From the NCBI GenBank assembly GCA_036172665.1, contig CM069872.1, positions 55,786,101 to 55,850,100 of the forward strand: a stretch of DNA of 64,000 bases. The letters run 5' to 3'. Below, piece by piece: positions 10,001 through 22,000 of the stretch (position 1 is its first letter; the number at the start of each line of letters is the position of its first letter). This stretch comes from Prosopocoilus inquinatus. Taxonomy: Eukaryota > Arthropoda > Insecta > Coleoptera > Lucanidae. The translations under genes were made by a program, and so were the position numbers. The notes under the pieces were generated by a model. The model saw nothing but the letters and a program-made list of their open reading frames with translations. It did not search any database and was not told where the DNA came from.

Positions 10001-13000
10001 GTTTTTCATGTTCTTATTTATTATTATAACTGCTATAGCCTGATAAGCCACAGTAATAACGAGAATAGGGTTCGCACTCACAGGAAAAACCGGAGAAAGT
10101 TAGGGAATTGAGAAGAGATCCACGACGCCATGCCACAGCGAAACTAATTACAAAAAACTGTTCTCTAAAATTGGAAAAAAATTGACAATCGCTTTAAATA
10201 TTAAAGAAAAAATTAATCTAGGTGAATTGTGAAAGAGTTTAACACATTTTTAACAAAAAGAAAATAAAATTTTGGAATCTTCACTGTAGGCAACCGCATA
10301 ACGAGTGTGTTAGTTTGGTTGCCTACACTGAGACATCTTGCTTTCTAAAGAATCTCATTTTTTTATTATTTTTTGAACGAGCAGGCACGTTATTAAAATT
10401 AATTGCTTATATGGTTTCCTACATTCAAGGCGGCTACCAATAAATTTTCGTCGAAAACTATAATTTGTCAATCCTAATGCAATTTTAGGTCAAAAAGCGA
10501 TCGTAGGATGTCACTGTTTACGCTATTCATTATAAGAGTAACCTATCATGATTGATTTAATGGATTATGCAACTTTCCTCGCCTAGTTTTAAATGTTTAA
10601 ACAATTTTCCAATACTTTCCGATTGAAAAAAAAATAAAGAATTACAAAAACCGCTTTTATTTTTAAATATTCCATGTATATTAAGGGAGGAAATTATTTA
10701 AGGGTCATAAAAGATCACACACAATTAATTTTAATAACACGAAAGACATGCCAATGCCTAAAAATAAATAAATTAGATCCGTTTCGGCAGAAAGACTTCG
10801 TTTGCATAGGCAAACTGACTAACTCAGCTGCTTGTATGGTTGCCTAAACCACAGGCGCTAAGAATATTTTTTCCTGCCAAGAAACTCAAAAGACCTTCAG
10901 GATTCCTTTTGTTTTTTTTTAATGTTTAAACACAGGCGTGTTATTAAAGTTAATTGCTTAAGGTTTTTAAAGGCAATTCAACGATTCTCTCTCACGACAC
11001 ACGCTATAATAAAAAAAATTCAATAAACCACCAATTTCTTTGCCTTTTGATTATTTCTGTTTGGTTTCGAAATCAAGAAAAAATCGATTAAACGTGTAAA
11101 AATTAAACGCCCCAGTTTTTTTTTTTGATGGGGGAAAACTCCAGGAAAGAAAAAAAATGTATTTTAAATACTGACCCATATATCCTGCGGTGCATTTACA
11201 TTGGTACGCCTGGACTTGATCGATGCAAGTCGCATTGTTCTTGCAGTTATTATTCGCACAGTCATCGATGTTTGTCTCGCAGCGCAGCCCGGTGAATCCC
11301 GGCGAGCATTCGCAGCTGAAATGAGCGATCATCACGAGGGGGTTTAAAATCATTTTAGTACGACGTACCTAAACCTGCCCTCCTCGAGCACCTTGCAAAC
11401 CCCATTCCGACACGGATTCCCGTAGCAGGCGTCGATCATGAACTCGCAGTTCTTCCCGTGATAGCCGGGGGCGCACTTGCACTGGTACTCGCGTTCCGGA
11501 AGGGCAACGCACTTGCCCCCGTTCTTGCAGGGGAAGGTAAAGCAGGCGTCGCACTTGGCCAGGATCTCGTTGCTGATTTTTGCTGGAATTAGAAATTTGA
11601 TGATATAAATAAATAATGACGGTTCAATAAATACTTTTGCAGACGAAACTCGTAGAGGGGGTGGATAGGATCGACTTGTCTTTCATGTTGGAAGGTTCGG
11701 CGCAACGGGCGATGCCCGGCTCGATGTAATCGACTTTAACCCAGTCGCTCAACCAGCGTAAGTTGCAATCACAGTAGAGGGGGTTAGCCCCGAAAGCACT
11801 GTGGGCAGATTATTTTTTTATTATCATCATCATCATCAAGGTATTAAATGCAAGAGCCCAATGCATGAATCAGTCAAGATAGAAATTAGTTTTAAATTCA
11901 GTATCAATCAAACTGCACATAAATCTTTATTAACTAATCGTACAGCGGCGTATAACTGGTTGCCTAACCATTGGTTTTCGCTGAACGTTTCATAGTCTAA
12001 AATCTAATGGCGTTTTCGATTCATTTGTTTGTGGTTAAAACAAGCTGCAAATACTCTGAGTGTAATCAGTGGAGGCGAATCGAAAACGCTATAAATTGAG
12101 TCGACTGGTTTCTGCACTGTGCCCCCTTCCCTCAAGTATGTACATACATGTGAGTAATCGAGGTCAAGTTTGCGAACGTGCCTTCCGGAATCATCGAAAT
12201 CTGATTGCCGTGGAGGGACCTGAGGGGAAGAAAATTCTGTAACTATGTAAGAGTGTATCCGGTGAGGCTTACAGTATCCGGAGTGACTTTAGGCCGTACA
12301 GTGAGCTTTTCTGCATGCACTGGATTTTATTGTAGCTCATGATCAGAGTCGAGAGTTTCGAGAGGGTCGAGAAGGTGAAATTCGAAAGTACTCCGATCTG
12401 GTTGTTGCTTAAATCTCTGGAAACAATTTAGATTAGATTGGATGTGGTTGCAGTGGTGGTGGTGATGGTGGGGACGGGGGGAGGAGGATTTTCGATTCAT
12501 TACTCCACAGACAGCACTCTGAAGGTATCTCCATTCCTTGTTGTTAATTACGTTCAGAAAGAACAGAGGTAAATCTGTGTACTTTACGAACGCACCCCCG
12601 GAGAGTGTTCTAGAGCAAAAAGTCAATTAAAAACATTAATTAACTTACAATCTGGTTAATGATTTGAGATGGCCAAGTCGATCTGCCTGCACCGTTGTGA
12701 TTTCATTTACATCGAGGTATCTGTAAGCAAAAAAGAAATTATTTCGGGGTTCCTTTTGGTTTGGGTTGGTGAGGTCGTACAGTTCTGCTGTTTCTGGGGG
12801 AATCCCCCGCGGAATTTCCTTGAGCTTCGCCCGGGAACACCTCACGAGCGTGCCCGTGCACGTGCACATGGGGGGGCAGTAGTTTTCACCCAGGCATCCC
12901 TGGTCGTTTTCGCCTGAAATTATTTTATTATTCTTTTTATTATCGACGTCGTTTCGTACATTAACAACCAAGGCAATGTTGCAGTAATAGATTGAATAAT

Positions 13001-16000
13001 TAAAAATACAACGAACAGGAAATGAAAGAAAAAAAAGAGATAAAAATGAAGAAGTAGTATGCAAGGGGCGGTGGACTAACTCGTGCATTTAAATTCGTTC
13101 TGTGGCAGCTCCTTGATTAAAACGTCCCTGACTCGGATGGGCATGGCACATCGAGGGGCTGAACCGCTTAGGCCTTTCGCTTTCAACCATTCGGAGAACC
13201 AGGCCAGGTGACAGTTGCAGATGAACGGATTCTGCACCAGGTTCCTGTAATTTTGTTTCCTCCATTAATAATTACTTCGATTAGATTTCTTTATTAATAA
13301 TGATTTCGATTTGATTTTTCTATTAATAATGATTTCAAAAAATCCATGACTATATAAATTTTAAATAAAAATTCCAAAGAGAAGCCTCGAGGTCACGATA
13401 AAATAATGATGATTTCGATTCGGAATTACTCTTCGTACTTACAAAGTGTGAAGAGAAGTGAGATGATCAAACGATCCGGGCATGACGCAGGTAATCCTGT
13501 TAGCATTCAGCGAGAGTATCTTGAGATTGTGTAATCCGAGGAACATTTTGTTATGAACCTCGAGCAACTTGTTCTCCGACAGGAGCCTAAAAATGACGAA
13601 GTGATTAATTCGCCCGCAATCATCCCTCCCTCCCCCCTTCCGTAATTTCCATTTACAATTCTGATATATGCAAAGCGCCCTCGAACGAGTTCTCCTCGAT
13701 GCCGGTGATTTGGTTCCTTCTTAAATCCAATTTCAGCAGATTCGGGAGCCTGCCGAACAGGCCGTCCGAATTTATCCTGCCCAGTTCGTTGTCGTGGAGC
13801 AACCTGGAATCGAGATTGTGCGATATGAAAAGGGGGGTTGCGTGGGGGAGAGTCGCGGTCTTGCGTTTATTACTAACAATTCCGTCGTGTAGAGGGGGAT
13901 GTCCCGTGGAATCTCTTTCAGGCCACGTCCGGAACAATCGACGATCGTTCCGTCGCAAGCGCATCCTGCGGGACACGCGCTGTCTATGAGGCATTCCCCG
14001 GCGTAGCGCGTACGAAACTCTTCTTGGCCTACAATAAAAAATTATTTATCTATTACGAAACCGCCCCTCAAAAAAAAAAAAGAAAAACACTTCTAAAAGT
14101 TAGAACAGTTGAGGGGATGCTCCTTTTTTTGTAAATTAAAGAAATCTGTACAACAAAAAAAAAATAATTGATAACCCGAGTGTTCTGAAGATAGCCAGAG
14201 ACGAGCCCAAAACTGGTTTGTACATATGTAAGCCTCGTCAAAATAAACAATGGTGACGTAAGTGAACCAACAGAAACACGAAAAAAAATGAAGGAAAGCG
14301 ACACGAAAAGTGATTGGATATGAAGAAACAAACGACAGATAATCGATGCAATCAACAACCAAACGCAGACTTGTACGAACGGAAATCAAAAGAAAAACGA
14401 TCTTGTTCTGGAGGAGAGTGATTCAAAACACTGTCGGTAAACAAAAAAAAAGAAAAGAAAAGAAGAATTAAGTCATAACAGAAAAAAGAAATCGAAAGAG
14501 AACGGAAATAGGCGGTGACGAAACGAGGAACCACGAAAACAAAAGAGGATCGACGATTTTTTGTAGCAGAAAGTAATTGAAAATAAAAAAAAATACGCAC
14601 GAAACAGAATTGAAAAATGAAAGTCGACGAAACGCGGAACTACAGAAACAAAAGACGATCACCAAAATGTCGCCAGGCAGAAAATAAAATTAATTTCAAC
14701 GGAAAAACCAAAACAAACCGGACACAAATGCGCGGCGCGGCGACCAAACACAGAACTAGGAAAATAAATCGACGATCGACGTTTTCCTCCGGAGGAAAAT
14801 AACTGAAAATTAAAAAAAAAACCGTCGGGGAACAAACAAAAGACAAAACGTACGGAGTACAGAAACGGAAGACGGCAAAACGCGGAATTACAAAGATAAA
14901 AGACGATCACAGAAACGTCATCCAGTAGAAAATAATTGAAAAAGAAAAAAATCGAATTTGACAAATTTATTTCAACGAAAAAATCGAAACAGAACGGGAA
15001 ACAGAACGGAAAACTAACGGCGACGAAACACGAAACTACGAAAAACAAAAGATGGTCGACGATTTTTTCCGGCGGAAAATAACTGAAAAAAAAAAGAACT
15101 GTCGATGAACAAACAAAAAAATAAATAAATAAAAAAACTACGCACGATATAGAATTAACGAAAGAAAACGGAAACGGAAGACGGCGAAACGTGGAATTAA
15201 AACGACAAAAGACGATCACTAAAATAAAACGTCGTTCGGCAGAAAATAATTGAAAAAGAAAACTGAAAAGACCGAATTGAAGAATTAGTTTCAACCTCAA
15301 AATCGAAAGAAAACGGGGAAACAAACTGCACGGCGGCGAAACATGGAACTACAAAAACAAGAGACGACTGACGATTTCTTCCCCGGCGGAAAACAATTGA
15401 AATTAAAAAAAAAATGTAGGTAAACAAATAAAAGAAAAAATAAAAAAGAACGCACGAAACAGAATTGAAAAATTAACGAAAGAGAGCGGAAATAAAAGAC
15501 AAACGACGAAACGCGGAACTAAAAAACAAACAAAAGACGATCGCAAAAATGTCGTCCGGTAGAAAATAATTGAAAAAGAAAAATTCAAAAAAATCCTTTG
15601 AAAAATTAATTTCAACGAAAAAATCAAAGGAGAACGGGACACAAACGGCGACGAGACGTGGAACTACGAAAAACAAAAGAATATCAACGATTTCTTCTGG
15701 CGGAAAATAACTGAAAATAAAAAAAAAGCGGCCAATGAACAAACGAACGTAAAAATAAAGACACTATGCACGAAATATAATTGAAAAATTAACGAAAGAG
15801 AACGGAAACGAAAGCCGAAACGAAACGCGGAATTACCAAACAAACAAAAGACGATCGCCAACATTTCGTCCGGTAGAAAATAATTGAAAAAAAAACAAAT
15901 TAAAGAAAAAGAAACCACGAACGAAACGGAATTAAAAATTAACGAAAGGAAACGAAGACGAAAAAAAAGATGACGGAACACGGAAAAACAAAAACAAAAG

Positions 16001-19000
16001 ACGGTCGCGAAGATCTCGTCCGGCAGAAAATAACTGAAAACAAAAAAAAAAGTCAACAAAAAACGAAAGGAAAAAAAACTATGCACGAAACGAAATTAAA
16101 AAAAAATTAACGAAATACGACGAAACGCGGAACTGCGAAAACAAAAGACGATCACAAAAATGTCATCCGGCTGAAAATCATTGAAAAAAAACTACAGAAT
16201 ATTAATTTTAGCGGAAAAACCGAAAGAAAAGCGGAAATAAACGGCGACGAAACGCGGAACTACGAAAAACAAAAGAAGGTCGACGATTTCTTCCGGCGGA
16301 AAATAACTGAAATTAAGAGAGAAAAAAAACACTGTCGATGAACAAACAAAAGGGGAAAAAAACTGTGCACACGAAACGGAATTTAAAGTTTAAGGAAAGG
16401 AAACGGAAACGAAAGACGAGACGAAACGCGGAAATACAAAACACGATCGCCCGGCAGGTGTATAATCGCGCAGGACAGTCACCCCAAACGTTCTTGTCAT
16501 ATCCTCCTTATTTAATGCCAAAGAAAAAAAAACAGTTGTAACGCCTGGTCCATAGGCAAACCGTCTTGCAAAGCCTTTAAGCGGGTTGCATACACTCATG
16601 GTATTTATATTTATTCGATTTCGTAACAAATTCCTTATCTTTTTCCTGATCCTGACATTGTGAATCTCCTCAATTCCCCGAAAACTTAAGAAAATATATA
16701 ATTTTGTTCGTTTTTTAAATAATTTAAGTATAATAGCAGGACAGTTACTCTAAACATTCCTTTTATTTTGCATATTTATTATTGCCAAACAAAAAAAATC
16801 AGTTGTAACGCCTGGTCGATAGGCAAACCGCCTTGCAAGGACGTTAAGCGGGTTGCACACACTCATGGTATTTATATTTATTCGATTTCGTAACAAATTC
16901 CTAAACTTTTTCCTGATCCTGACATTGTGAACCTTCTCAATTTCCCGAAAACTTAAAAAATATATAATTTTGTTCGTTTTTTAAATAATCTAAGCATAAC
17001 AGCAGGAGAGTTACTCTGAAAATTCTTTTTATTTTGCTTATTTATTATTGCCAAAGAAAAAAAAACAGTTGTAACGCCTGGTCCATAGGCAAACCGTCTT
17101 GCAAGGTCGTTAAGCGGGTTGCATACACTCATGGTATTTACATTTATTCAATTTCGTAACAAATTCCTTAACATTTTTCTGATCCTGACATTGTGAATCT
17201 TCTCAGTTCCCGGAAACATAAAAAAAATTTAATTTTGTTCGTTTTTTAAATAATCTAAGCATAACAGCAGGAGAGTTACTCTAAACATTCTTTTTATTTT
17301 GCTTATTTATTATTGCCAAAGAAAAAAGAACAGTTGTAACACCTAGTGGATAGGCAAAACGCTTTACAATGTCGTTAAGCGGGTTGATTATGCTCAAGGT
17401 ATTTATAAATCCTTCTGACATTCTGTAACTATAATCTTTGTCCTCCCCCCTCTACCACAGATATTCAAAATCTTGACCTGTTGATTGTTTTGTAACTAAA
17501 CCAAAATTTAAATGGAATTAAAAAAAAAAATAACACCGTAGCCACCGATGCGAAATCAAGTGGAGGGGTGCTTACCCTTACATTTAAACTTTTCATCCTT
17601 GAGCGCCTCGATCCTCCTCCTCTGCATCCTCTTCGGCGTGTCGCACCTCGCCCCGGAAGTCTCGATGGGGTGATGGTGGAGGTACTCGGCGAGCCAGCGC
17701 AAGTTGCAGTCGCATATGAACGGGTTCCTCGCCAAATGCCTTGAACACACGCGAACCGACAATGAAACGAACGTGTTTATGTGACCTCCACCGAACAAAC
17801 TTTATTATCACTTACAAAGTTTGAATGCTGTGCAACGAGTCGAAACTTCCGTTCGCAAGGGACTGGATGTTATTGTCGTACAATGATCTGCGCAACAAAC
17901 AAACGGTTATGGCTTGAGGAGGAGGAGGAGAAGAAAGGATTTAGGTGTGTTCTGTTTAATGGGGGATGATAACTTACAGCAAACTTAGGCTGCGCAGGTT
18001 CTTGAACGTGTCCTTCCTGATGCACGTTATTTCGTTCGCGTTTAACAACCTACGAGATTTAAAGGACTATTTTGTTTTTCAATTTTCAAAAAAAAAAAGC
18101 TTACAGTAACTGCAACGATCCTAAATCGTGGAAAATGCCTGCGGGGAGATCCTTGATTTTATTACCGTAAAGTACCCTGCGAAAAGAATCCGGAAATATT
18201 ATAGTATATTCATTTAATCCTGTATCCCACGTGACCTACGACATACCAAACCGATTGAGTATCTAACCTAACAGTTCAATAAAATTCGTAGGGATCACTT
18301 AGGTTGATTTAGTTGGGTTGGGTTAACCTTGAGGCAGTCTGAACTTGATTTCTTCCTTTTGACATTTAATTTTTCTAAATTCTTTTTTTTTTTTAATTGG
18401 GACCATTTTCTATTCATGTCGACGTCAGATGGATTAGGTCGATAGGTTGATTAAGAGTCTTGTACTTAATTTTGCTAAAATTTATTTTTTTTTAAACTTT
18501 TCTCTTGAGTTGGGCTTATGTGGGTTGAGTTCAGTTGGGTTGGGGTCACCTTCAAAAGGTTTGGGATTCTCTTGTACTTAATTTTGTTAAAATTTATTTT
18601 TTTAAAACTTTTCTCTTGAGTTGGGCCTATTTGGGTTGAGTTCAGTTGGGTTGGGATCACCTTTAGAACCTTTGAGATTCTCTTGTACTTAATTTTATTT
18701 AAATTTATGAATTTTTTTAATTATTTTCTTAAGTTGGGCTTATTTTAGGTATAGTTCGGTTGGGGTCACCCTCAAAAGAGTTGGTTTAACTTAAATTTTT
18801 TTTTTCTTGGGTTGGCCATCCGTAAGTTGAATTCAATTGAACTGAATAGACCTTAAGACGAATTGGAGGACATGGAATTTTTATTTCTTTAGTTTAAAAA
18901 TACACATAGATTTTTGATTTTTTTTCGAGGGGAAGGTGGGGGGGATTAGGAAGACGTCGAGACTTGCATGAAAACTACGAACGAACGAGCGCCATCTCTT

Positions 19001-22000
19001 AATCGGCACCGGAAACTTCTTCTCTTCTTCATCGCAACTTGCGTTTATTCAGTTCTTCGTTAAGCAGAAACTGAACTCTGCTGACGGTAGCCGATGGTAG
19101 CGACACCTACCGGCGAAACTTTGAACAACAACAACAAAAATCTCGTTAATATTCTTTACCAGTTAACGGGAATTTACAAAACCGAACAAAAATTTGAAAA
19201 AAATGAAAAAGAAAAACGAAAGCAACGCGTAAATGACAATGTCGTTTTCGGCGAGAAATTAAAGGCGCCATCTGTCGGAGGAATATCGAATAACAATCTC
19301 ATTCGAGTCTCCTGCGTAGAATTTGCGCAGCCGAACAAAAATCTGAAAAGCGCAAGCAATTCGCGAACGAACCGCGTTTTCGGTGAGTGGATCGGTGAGA
19401 AGTTAATGGCGCCATCTGTTAGAATCTCATCTCGAATACCAATCTCGTTCGAATCGCTGGAACGTCTCTACCGTTTAGTGGAGTTTGCGCCGCAACTGAA
19501 CAAAAATTTTAAAAGCAACGCAAACGCGTATCGTTTTCGGTAAAGAAGTTACAAGACGGCGCCATCTACCGACGGTATCTCGAATAAAATTTCATTCAAA
19601 TTGCCAAGACATCGTCTCTCCTTACCCGAATTTGCGTCGCAACTAAACGAAAATCTGAAAATCGTATCGTTTTCGGTGGGAAGTCACAAGGCGACGCCAT
19701 CTATCCGCGGAATCTCAAATAAAAATCTCATTCAAACTGCTAGAATATCGTCTCCTTACCGATTAGTAGCACGAATTTGCGCCGCAACTGAACAAAAACC
19801 TGAAAGGCGAAAGCAACTCGCGAAACGAAAAGCGTTTCCGGCGAGAAGTTAAGAGCGCCATCAATTGGCAGAATCTTGAATTGTAATTTCGTCAACTAGA
19901 ACTTATCTGCTTATCGTTTAAAATTTGAGAAGCCAGAGCGACACGCGAATGACAAAACATTTTCGGTGGGAGTAGTAGAGAGAGAAGAAAAGTTAAAGAC
20001 CCCGCCATCTATCGGTGGGATCTCTAATCTCATTCAGATTGCCAGGACATCGGCTCGTTACCGATTCGTACAATCGGCGCAACCGGAACAAACATTTGAA
20101 AAGCAAAAACGTCGGCAAACGAAAATGTATTATTTTCGATGGAAAGCTAAAAACGCCATCTATGGTAGGGATTTAAAAGCAAATCGATCAACATTTGTCT
20201 ACACAGATCTGCTGCTAATTTTATTTATTGTTTTTTTTTTTTTTTTAATTTCGGAAGAGTACTTTGAAATTTCGGCGCTACAAACGAGCTTTGTCATTGG
20301 TCAAACGATCATTGTCATTGGTCAATTCCGATCAGCTACCAATGACAAAGCTAGATTTTAGCGCCAAAGTTTTTCTACGAAATAAAAAAAGGAAAAAACA
20401 GAGTAATTTCAAAGTTTTCCTCCGAAATAAGAAAAAAACAGAGTGTAGACAATTAGAGCATCAAAGAAAATGTCGTGTATTGTTGGTTGCCTAACTGTCA
20501 GGCAGAACTTGGGGTCACGTGGGATACAATCGATTATGAAGACACCACAGAAAAGAAAAGCAGTATTTGATTCGTTAGTTTTTTTTTTTTTTTTGGAGGG
20601 GGAGTACTCACAGTGAAGTCAGGGCTTTCAATCCTTGGAAGGCGTCGTAGGCAATCTTCGATATTTTGTTGTTGCTCAGGTCTCTGAAATCACGAGCTTT
20701 AATTCGCTGAGAGATTTCCTTTCCTGCGTTTTCTACTTACATTCTCCTGAGCCGCCTGTGCGCCGCGAATGCCCTCGGCGGTATCTCTGCGATTTCGTTC
20801 TGCTCTAAACGCCTGAGAGAGAAAGAAAAATCATTTTTAGCGCGCACGCGCGTGCGCTCCAAAGCGACAACGAAAGAAAAAATAAGTACTCACAATTCGG
20901 TGGTGCCCTCGGGTAAATGATCGGGCACTTTCGCCAGGGCCTTCCCCCGACAGTCGACGATTCCATCGGCGCACCTGCACGGATGGGGGCACTGCGGCTC
21001 GTTCAAGCATTCCCCAGTTAAGGCCCTATCGACTAACCCTATACAAAAAAAAACGAGCGCACTTTTCCAAAGAACTATCTATGTACACCCCTGCTTTTTA
21101 GTAATGTCTATCCTATTATTTTGACACATTTATCCAAAAAAATGCTATTATAAGAGGTACACTAATCTGCAATTAAAATTGCGCTTCTTACATGATAGAA
21201 GTGTGTCTCTATCTGCAGACAAACACACCTCATCTCCTTGTGCCACAATGCTCATATAAATGTCTTAAGGTGCGCACGGCTATATACGAATTTTATTGGA
21301 GAGACATTACTTTTAATGACGACTGTACTTCTTACCGGAGCACTTGAATTCCTGGTCGTGCAAGTCTGCGATGTTTTGCCCTTTGAGGTGGTTGGGCGAG
21401 TGGCATCGCGTGTACTGCGCCAAACGGGGGTAATGTCGTAAGTACCTCGCCAGCCAGGACAGTTGACAATCGCAATGGAGGAGGTTGTCGTTGAGGCGTA
21501 ACGTCCTGAGCCGGAACATGTTGTTGAACATGTCCTTGCCGATCCATGTCAGGTTGTTGTTGTTTAACGTCCTTGAAACAAAGGAAAAAGAAACAAATCA
21601 TTCATCCTTCACCAAAACAGAACGAACTTTTCTTTTTTGCTCTACGAATCAACAAATAAAGAAACGACTGCGACATCGCGCGGCTATTTAAAAAAAAAGA
21701 AAGGTAGATTGGATTAACCGTGCTCTCTATTACTTCAAGAAAACAGGATGAAGATCGAATTTGAACTATCTTTATTCTATGAATAAACGATAAAAAAAAA
21801 CGTCCGCGACATCGCGCGGCTAATTTTAATATTGCGGAGGGGCAAACCTGTAGGAAAAAAATCGGGTCGGGAAATGTTTCAATTGTTTCAAACTTTACTT
21901 TAAAATCTGTAAGTAATCCTCGGCGGCGAAACGCTAAATAATACGACACAAACTTGTTAGGATCAATCAAATTGACGTTAAAAATCAAATCGGACCTGAT

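Noticed and set aside
12507..12608. Open minus-strand stretch after a ctctag acceptor between two domain 4 LRR exons
   Set aside because: The exons on both sides join directly into a correct LRR pair, and the stretch has no LRR pattern.
14068..16086. Long minus-strand open frames rich in Phe, Ser, Arg (up to 221 codons)
   Set aside because: They follow the period of the purine-rich satellite and have no conserved features.
19094..20361. Plus-strand open frames of 80-150 codons
   Set aside because: Products of the 145-bp tandem repeat; residues repeat with the DNA unit.
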